From: Gnetum montanum
Lineage: Eukaryota; Streptophyta; Gnetopsida; Gnetales; Gnetaceae
Direction: 5' to 3'
Length of the DNA: 64,000 bases
NCBI GenBank assembly: GCA_015680685.1
Contig: MNCI01002042.1
Coordinates: 449,414-513,413, forward strand
Positions 58,176 through 64,000 of this stretch are shown here, piece after piece. The position numbers and the translations under genes were made by a program. How positions within the stretch are numbered: the stretch's first letter is position 1; each line of letters opens with the position of its first letter. The notes under the pieces are model-generated. The model had not been told where the DNA came from. It did not search any database and worked only from the letters and a program-made list of their open reading frames with translations.

Positions 58176-58558
58176 ATTAGCCACATGAGAGAGTTTTGCA
58201 AATACATCTTAACTTCTAATGGAGCATATTCTAAGAATAGTCTAAAGTTCAATTCTTGGAGAACTAAACATTGGATGTCACAAGGCTTAATCTGATTAAG
58301 GAAAGCTTGAGTTAATGTGATCTCAAGTCTTAGCACTGGTCCTAGTGCCTCATCTCAATGGGATTTTTCAATTATGACCACTTCCTTGGGAATTTGTTAG
58401 ACAAATTCCACTTCAAGCTCCTCCCAAAAAGGTCTCATCACATGAGTTTCTACTGCATGTTCTTGGGCTTGCTCTTGCTACTCCCTTCCAACTCTAGGTC
58501 ATTTACCCATTGGTTGAGATGGTCCTCCTTCCTTTGGGCATTTCAGTTTAGGTGTCAT
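58176..58558 (-). pseudogene. ORF X N-terminus of element C
   Basis: ATG at 58556-58558 (minus) follows directly on a splice-acceptor-like sequence 'gttgtgattacag'. Reads MTPKLKCPKEGGPS, then after stops LRLEITLTQAFLNQIKP, LNFRLFLEYAPLEVKM and YLQNSLMWL, where element B is inserted. The frame continues at 52009. Confidence 0.6.
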
Positions 58559-60256
58559 CTGTAATCACAACATGACCAAGGATTAGCACTTAATGTATAA
58601 CTTTTAAACATTTAGAATACCTTATCCATTTGGGTAGTTACACTTGGCTAAGTTTTGATCATGACCAATTTGATTTTTTTATTATTTAATTAAATAGTTT
58701 ATCAGAGTGTGTTGGAAGGATTTAACACTCATAGCTTGATGATTTAATATTATTTTATTCATTAAACCCATGGAGGAGTTAGAGAAATTCTTTAAAAAAT
58801 TCATAAAAAACCTAAGGTTTGTCCCATAACATAAAGTGTATCTTTGAAAGTTGCATGACTGAAGAATGTAGTGAATCAAACAAATAGTTTGAAAGTTACA
58901 GGCTCTAAAAGGTTTTGAGCTCTAAAAAATTGCAAAAACTCCCTTTAAATTTGAAGCAAATCATAAAAAATTCCTAAGCTATGGATGCCATTTATAGAAT
59001 TTTTCCCATGCATCGATTAGGCCTCATTAATAGGACCTAGTCAATGTGGTCAACTACATCAACCAGGCCTAGTCAACGCAACTATTGACACTATTAACCA
59101 AGTCAAAATTCAAAAAATACAAGGATTTTTTTAACCAAAATTAGAGTTAAATAAAAGCCCACAAATCCAAGAACACAATAAAATACATGAAGAGGGTTTG
59201 AGAGTTCAAAAAAGATGGCGAATCATTAGAAAAATACCTTAAGGAGCATACAGTTGAATGCAAACAATGAGGAATGCAAAATATTTTATTGCTAAAATGT
59301 CTAAGGATAAGGACTTAACTAGTCCAACCAAGAGCTATGCAAGTGGCTCCTCCCCATAGCAGGCTTATTCTCTTTTTTTCCCTTTCATAACCTCAACTAA
59401 GAAGTTCATGGGCTCTAGAATTGATTAATGGTGACAAAAGTTAAGGACCAAATCCCAAAGATTCTACCTAGGAATTTCAACATGTCAAACTAAGACATTA
59501 AACAAAAACATGAAAACTAGTAGTGAGGTTAGTTATGGAGAGCATTAATGGATGAGATAGAGAATGAAATCAATGTCTCAATCATGGTTACATGAAGTCC
59601 CTTGTGGAGTTTGTGGTTAAATGATCTAATAAAATCCAACCTTAGTCCAGACCAAAACTAACCACTTGTAGTAACTTCACATTGCAACTCTATGACTATT
59701 CCACTTCCTCGAGACACAAAAATGCTCCCACAAACAACCATCATTCCTTATTTAAGAACAAAAGAGAAGCAAGAAGTGAAAAAGGGCTTTAGTTAGAGGG
59801 GACCTTCAGGCATGGGTAGCATGTCTTTCTAGTCCCATAACCAATGCTTGTAGGCTGTTTATCTTGTCTAAGGGGTGTGTTTTAAATTCCCATCATGTTT
59901 TTCTTGTATATTTTATGTTTTTTATGAATTTTTTTGGATGGTAACCACACCATGCAAAGACTTATTCAACTTCTTGTTATTGGTCAACACAAAGTGCTAA
60001 GAAATTTATGAAAACACACATGCACTCAAGTAAGTAGAGAGGTACAAAGAGTATTGAATTCCCTTGAAATAAAATACTTTTCAAACCTTTGAATCTTTTC
60101 CAAGTTTGAAAACTACCAAGGTCACAAGTTCATTAAAGTTTTATTAATGAAAAAGGGACCTCATACTTCCAAAACAAGGAAAACCAGAGATTAAATGTTT
60201 GGGTGTTGTGGACTCACTGCCTATTTCATGAAAGAGAACTTATCTTAGTCATTGGT
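58559..60256 (-). other. noncoding tail of element C
   Basis: Minus-strand counterpart of the tails of A, B and E, with the 75-bp unit near 59870-59960. Cut at 60257 by element D; the gag-pol part of C lies outside the window. No coding sequence. Confidence 0.65.
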
Positions 60257-61147
60257 TGATAAATCATGTTTTTCATCACTCCGATGTTAGGGTGGCCATG
60301 ATATTAAATACACGATATTAGGGTCATGATATACACAATATCGGGTACGCAATATCGCAACCCAAGATGTGATATCGTACATTTGATATTGCAAGGTTAC
60401 TCTCAGGTCTATAAATATAATGCCAAAGCACACAATTGGGAGAAGGTTTTTTAGTAGTCAAATAGCAAAATTCTTGTAGTTTTTCCATTTGAAAGTTAGA
60501 ATATTTTCCAAGTGCCCGCAACAAGAGGTCTGAGTATGAATGAATCTTTATTCAAGCATTGATGTACCTAAGCACACCATTGTGTTGGCAATAAAGACAA
60601 ACTCTTTGATCCATTCCTTGTAGCACTTGAGATTTTCCTTCCTATGCATTTATATTTTATGCAACTTACATTAATGTTATTTATTTTGATCAATCAAGAA
60701 AATCATTAAATTACACAAGCATGACCCCTTTGAGCATACATGTGATGCTTGGTAGCTCAGAAACAATTAGCATTTGATAGCCTAATAGTGTTTGCATGAA
60801 GTTCAGGATGTGTTCGAGAAGTAGGAATGGTTACTTATGTTAGGCTAGATTAGACTATAGTTTACTTAGCAATTAATCGCTCTTACTTTTAATCACTCTT
60901 ACTTTCACTCTTGGTCTAGGTGAGTAATTCCATAAAAACACAAAATAATAAAAATCTTATGCCTCAGTCATACTTAACCATATAATTGCATTCCACAAGT
61001 GGGACTGGGAAGGCAACAAATGAACAACATGCATACATTGTTTAGCTCTAATGTACTTAGTAATTATAGTCTGCGGAATTCAACCAAATTGCACGTGAAT
61101 GCTTGTGATTCATATGGTTGGGCATAGGGGTACCTTGCCACTCATCA
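60257..61147 (+). mobile_element. 5' LTR of element D
   Basis: 891 bp, TGATAAATCATG...CCACTCATCA. Palindrome-rich U3 (gatatt, aatatcg, gatatcg, tgatattgc) before TATAAATA at 60420-60427. Confidence 0.75.
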
Positions 61148-61148
61148 T

Positions 61149-61166
61149 TAGTGTTGTTGCCAGGAA
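61149..61166 (+). other. primer-binding site of element D, decayed
   Basis: TAGTGTTGTTGCCAGGAA; six transitions from the tRNA-Asp complement. Confidence 0.65.
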
Positions 61167-61304
61167 CTATAGTTCTTTGTGTGCTATCTAAACCTAGTAA
61201 AACTTATTAACCTCATTGTTCAAACCCTAAGATTTGAATCCTATAGAAACAAAGATTATTATAATTAAATTAAATCTCAACTACACACTGTTTATTAACA
61301 CAAA

Positions 61305-63830
61305 ATGTATTCTTCTCATAGGAGCCCATCTCCACCTAGGGTAGTTCAAGTGCCTCAACAATACCAAGTGATACATGCTCATCCTAATGAGTATGTACTA
61401 GACTTTACCTTCATCTTGCATTAAGATGAACTGATGCAGTGGAACGATATAGAAGGCAACATTATGTTGCCACCTAACTGACCTATTCCAATAATGCTCC
61501 AACTAATGCTCACACAATACGAGCTTCAACATCTTCATGGATAATATGAGATGCAAGATCACAACTCAAGGGACTATCATCCCACTGAAGCGCAAAGATT
61601 AAGGGATCAGCAGCTGGAGCACCAACACGAGCTTGTGAAGGGTAAGGGGTCAAATATCTCTCCACCTCCACTTGGGCTAATTGATGAAGGTGACCACTTC
61701 TTTAATGATTCTCGTCTCTTTGAGTTTGTTGAAGGAGCCCTCAACTAAAATGTACAATCCACAATCCATAATCCAAGTTCTTGTCAAAATGGATCCAATG
61801 ACAAAAATGGATTTGGAGAAGCAAGTCAAGAAAAGGGGGATAAAGGAGATCATGATCGTGATTGTGGTTCCAAGCATCAAAGGAAGGGTGATAGATGTCA
61901 ATGTGGAGCAAGTTCCCCTTCTTCTTCCCCTTCATCATCATCATCTTCTTCTTCTTCTAGTTTAGATTGTGGCAGTAGAAGAAATAACTATGATAGAGGT
62001 GACTGACGGGACCAGAATAACAAAAGAGACCATCGAGATAGTTGTGACTGAAGACGTGGGCAATCTAAAGACATCCATCATCAAGAAAGAAGAGTTAGTA
62101 GGGAACATCGTAGGCACCACCATCATGGCCTTGATGAACCTCTACTTGCTACTTGGGGCATGTTAAATATTATAGAGGCTATGAGGATTCCAACCAGGCA
62201 CATGAAGGACAACATAATAAAGAGGCTTGATATGAACAATATCCCTCAATTCGAGGGAGGATATGATGTTGATCTACAAAATCATCTTCAAGCCTTCTAA
62301 GATGCATGTGCCTTGCAGAACATTGAAAATGACTGGCAAAAGCTAAAATTATTTCCAAGAACACTTATAAAGGAAGTATAAAGTTGGTATTGATCCTTGG
62401 AACTAGAATCAATCAAGCGATGGAGTACGCTATTGGAATTATTCAATGACAAATATCAAATGTACTTCCAAGTATCCAATATAAGAAAATAAATTAAAGG
62501 GTGGAAACAAGAAAATCATGAGCCCTTGGATGCTGCTATTAGCCAATACTACTCTTTGTTGCATAGGTGTCCTAGCCATAGATACTCTCAGCTTGATCAA
62601 CTTCTTCATATCATAGATAAGTTGTAGTCTAAAATCAAGAAAACCCTTGGCGTCTATGCCCAAGGGAGATTGACAGAGTTAAGCATTTGTTAGATCCAAA
62701 AACTAATTGAATAGGTAGCCAAGGAGGAGGGAGAGCTAAGAAAACATGAAAGTGTAGAAGAATACAATAGAGATCCTTCTATTCAAGAAAAGGAGGTTTA
62801 ATTTTGTGACAATGAGGATGAATTCGTCAGAGATGAGGTGGTTAATAAAAAAACCTTGTCATTCTAGAAATTGCAATCAGAACTCATGGCTAAGGTTGAT
62901 CAATTATGGGACTCCATGGATAATAGGTTTCAAATTATTTTAAAAATTGCTAAAAAGTCCAAGGAGCAAGGTGGTAAGCATGAGTGCTAGAGGCATATGG
63001 AAGCTGAATGTGCCATATCTAAGGATAAGGGTAAAATAGCTACGATAGAGATGGCTGCGGATAATGATTCAAATGATGGTGGTGGATATGATGGCTACCA
63101 GTATGAACATCCTAAGGGATGTTATCCATTTGTATCACACTTGGAGGAATCTGGGGTGTATGCCTTATATCCATGACTTGCACAAAGGTAAACACCCAAA
63201 AGATTACCTTATGCACAAGGCAATCCTCGATAGTTCCACCAACCACAACAATAATACCCAAGTGGAACTCTTTCGCAACCTTACGAAGTGTACCAACAAT
63301 GGCAACAACTATAATTGTGGGCATTGCCACCTCTAAGATAGTAATACCCTTACCAGAAACTAGATCCCTACAGTTACTATGTTCAGCAACCTCATCTCCA
63401 AAGGACTCCTCTGATCATGTTGTTGCTTACCAATCTCACCACTACCTTTCTGAAACATACCAAACGCCTTATCCAAGGAGGGATGCCACCTACTACCCTC
63501 ATGCATCTCCTATTCCTACACATACTCCTCCACCTCCTGCACAACTACCACTTGCTCCATCCATTCAAGGTGAATTACCTACACAACCATAGCAAAGGAA
63601 TGCTATGAGGGTAGTTAATCTATAATTGATTAACCCATTAAGCATGTTGAAATCACAAACAAATAAAAGATCCTTTTTTCAACCTTGCAGTCCACCAAAG
63701 CCCTCAGACACATCAGTGGTTGGTAACCCTGCTCCTTCACCTTTCTCTCTTTCCTCTCTATCTGAGTCCCCTTCAAACCAAAACTCTTCTCAAATCCATA
63801 TTGTAATGCTAACACATGCTATATCTAATT
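61305..63830 (+). pseudogene. element D gag
   Basis: ATG at 61305 opens MYSSHRSPSPPRVVQVPQQY; the shared block HAHPNEYVLDFTFILH follows. DHNSRDYHPTEAQRLRDQQ, a Ser/basic stretch, and the gag core (LQNIENDWQKLKLFPRTL near 62315, ELFNDKYQMYFQVSN near 62435) are clear. The late region (63064-63592) reads YDGYQYEHPKGCYP and a Pro-rich end. Stops at TAG/TAA and frame changes occur throughout. Confidence 0.7.
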
Positions 63831-64000
63831 AGATTCGAGTTGGTAACCTGCCCAGAAAATTAGCTAATCCCATGAGTCCCCTAGTTTACTTGCAGATTGC
63901 TAGGAATGAGCCTTATAAAGCTCTTCTTGACTCTGGTTCTGTTGCTAATTTAATCTTGCATAAGATGTACATAATGTGGAACCTTCCTTCATTTAAGAAG
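63831..64000 (+). pseudogene. element D protease start, cut by window end
   Basis: VGNLPRKLANPMSPLVYLQI and the active site ALLDSGSVANLI, then MYIMWNLPSFKK at the window edge. Matches the element A protease one to one. Confidence 0.75.

Larger units (their letters stand above)
60257..64000 (+). mobile_element. Element D: 5' half of a Ty3/gypsy element, right-truncated by window
   Basis: LTR (60257-61147), PBS, gag and protease start, in the same family as A, B and E. It is inserted in the tail of element C. Confidence 0.75.

Noticed and set aside
49610-58558. ORF X as a true envelope gene
   Set aside because: I see no signal peptide, no clear transmembrane segment and no fusion-like region; the content is coiled-coil and Pro-rich. 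Position alone is not enough.

Overview
The window is plant nuclear DNA. It carries one split, host-type receptor-kinase gene with GT-AG introns, embedded in layers of decayed Ty3/gypsy LTR retrotransposons whose primer-binding sites match plant tRNA-Asp. The long AT-rich intergenic stretches, nested non-chromodomain (Athila/Tat-like) elements and long kilobase-scale introns fit a large seed-plant genome. A gymnosperm is my best guess, but no marker in the window proves it. I see no rRNA, tRNA, CRISPR or organelle genes.

Layout. 1-2210 is the 3' end of a plus-strand LTR element (noncoding tail plus 3' LTR). 2211-3965 is a broken copy of a coiled-coil 'ORF X'. 3970-6160 is an LTR-like stretch rich in palindromic AGCATAG/CTATGCT motifs. 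6164-8475 is a decayed gag of another element. 8480-18745 is the host gene zone: a five-exon G-type (bulb-type) lectin S-receptor-like Ser/Thr kinase (ATG 10270, stop 18400), with a duplicated 5' end upstream (8842-9185) and a duplicated 3' end (18387-18745). 18746-20448 is AT-rich DNA with nothing recognisable. 20449-30370 is a complete LTR retrotransposon (element A, plus strand) with both LTRs, PBS, gag, protease, RT, RNase H, integrase and a purine tract. 30371-31560 is a plus-strand retroelement fragment. 31561-47303 is a minus-strand element (E) with LTR, gag, pol and a downstream ORF X, interrupted by a second, Athila-like minus-strand element (G, 33840-37892). 47304-48422 holds fragments of two more elements. 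48423-60256 is a minus-strand element (C) carrying ORF X, split by a plus-strand element (B, 52010-58175, both LTRs). 60257-64000 is the 5' half of a further plus-strand element (D), cut by the window end.

The receptor kinase has signal peptide, B-lectin, S-locus glycoprotein, EGF-like, PAN, transmembrane and kinase parts in the usual order. All splice sites and phases join cleanly, but one extra G just after DFG breaks the frame. The first splice donor lies inside a 42-bp tandem duplication, giving two in-frame donors. Related tRNA-derived SINEs sit in opposite orientation in introns 2 and 3, on either side of exon 3.

The retroelements belong mostly to one related group: TGATG...CATCA ends, a tRNA-Asp-type PBS, a long noncoding tail after pol, and in some copies a further ORF (ORF X) in the env-like position. 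ORF X begins directly at a conserved splice-acceptor-like sequence. Most of the stop codons I aligned, and all the PBS differences, are C-to-T or G-to-A changes, as expected from methylated-cytosine decay.
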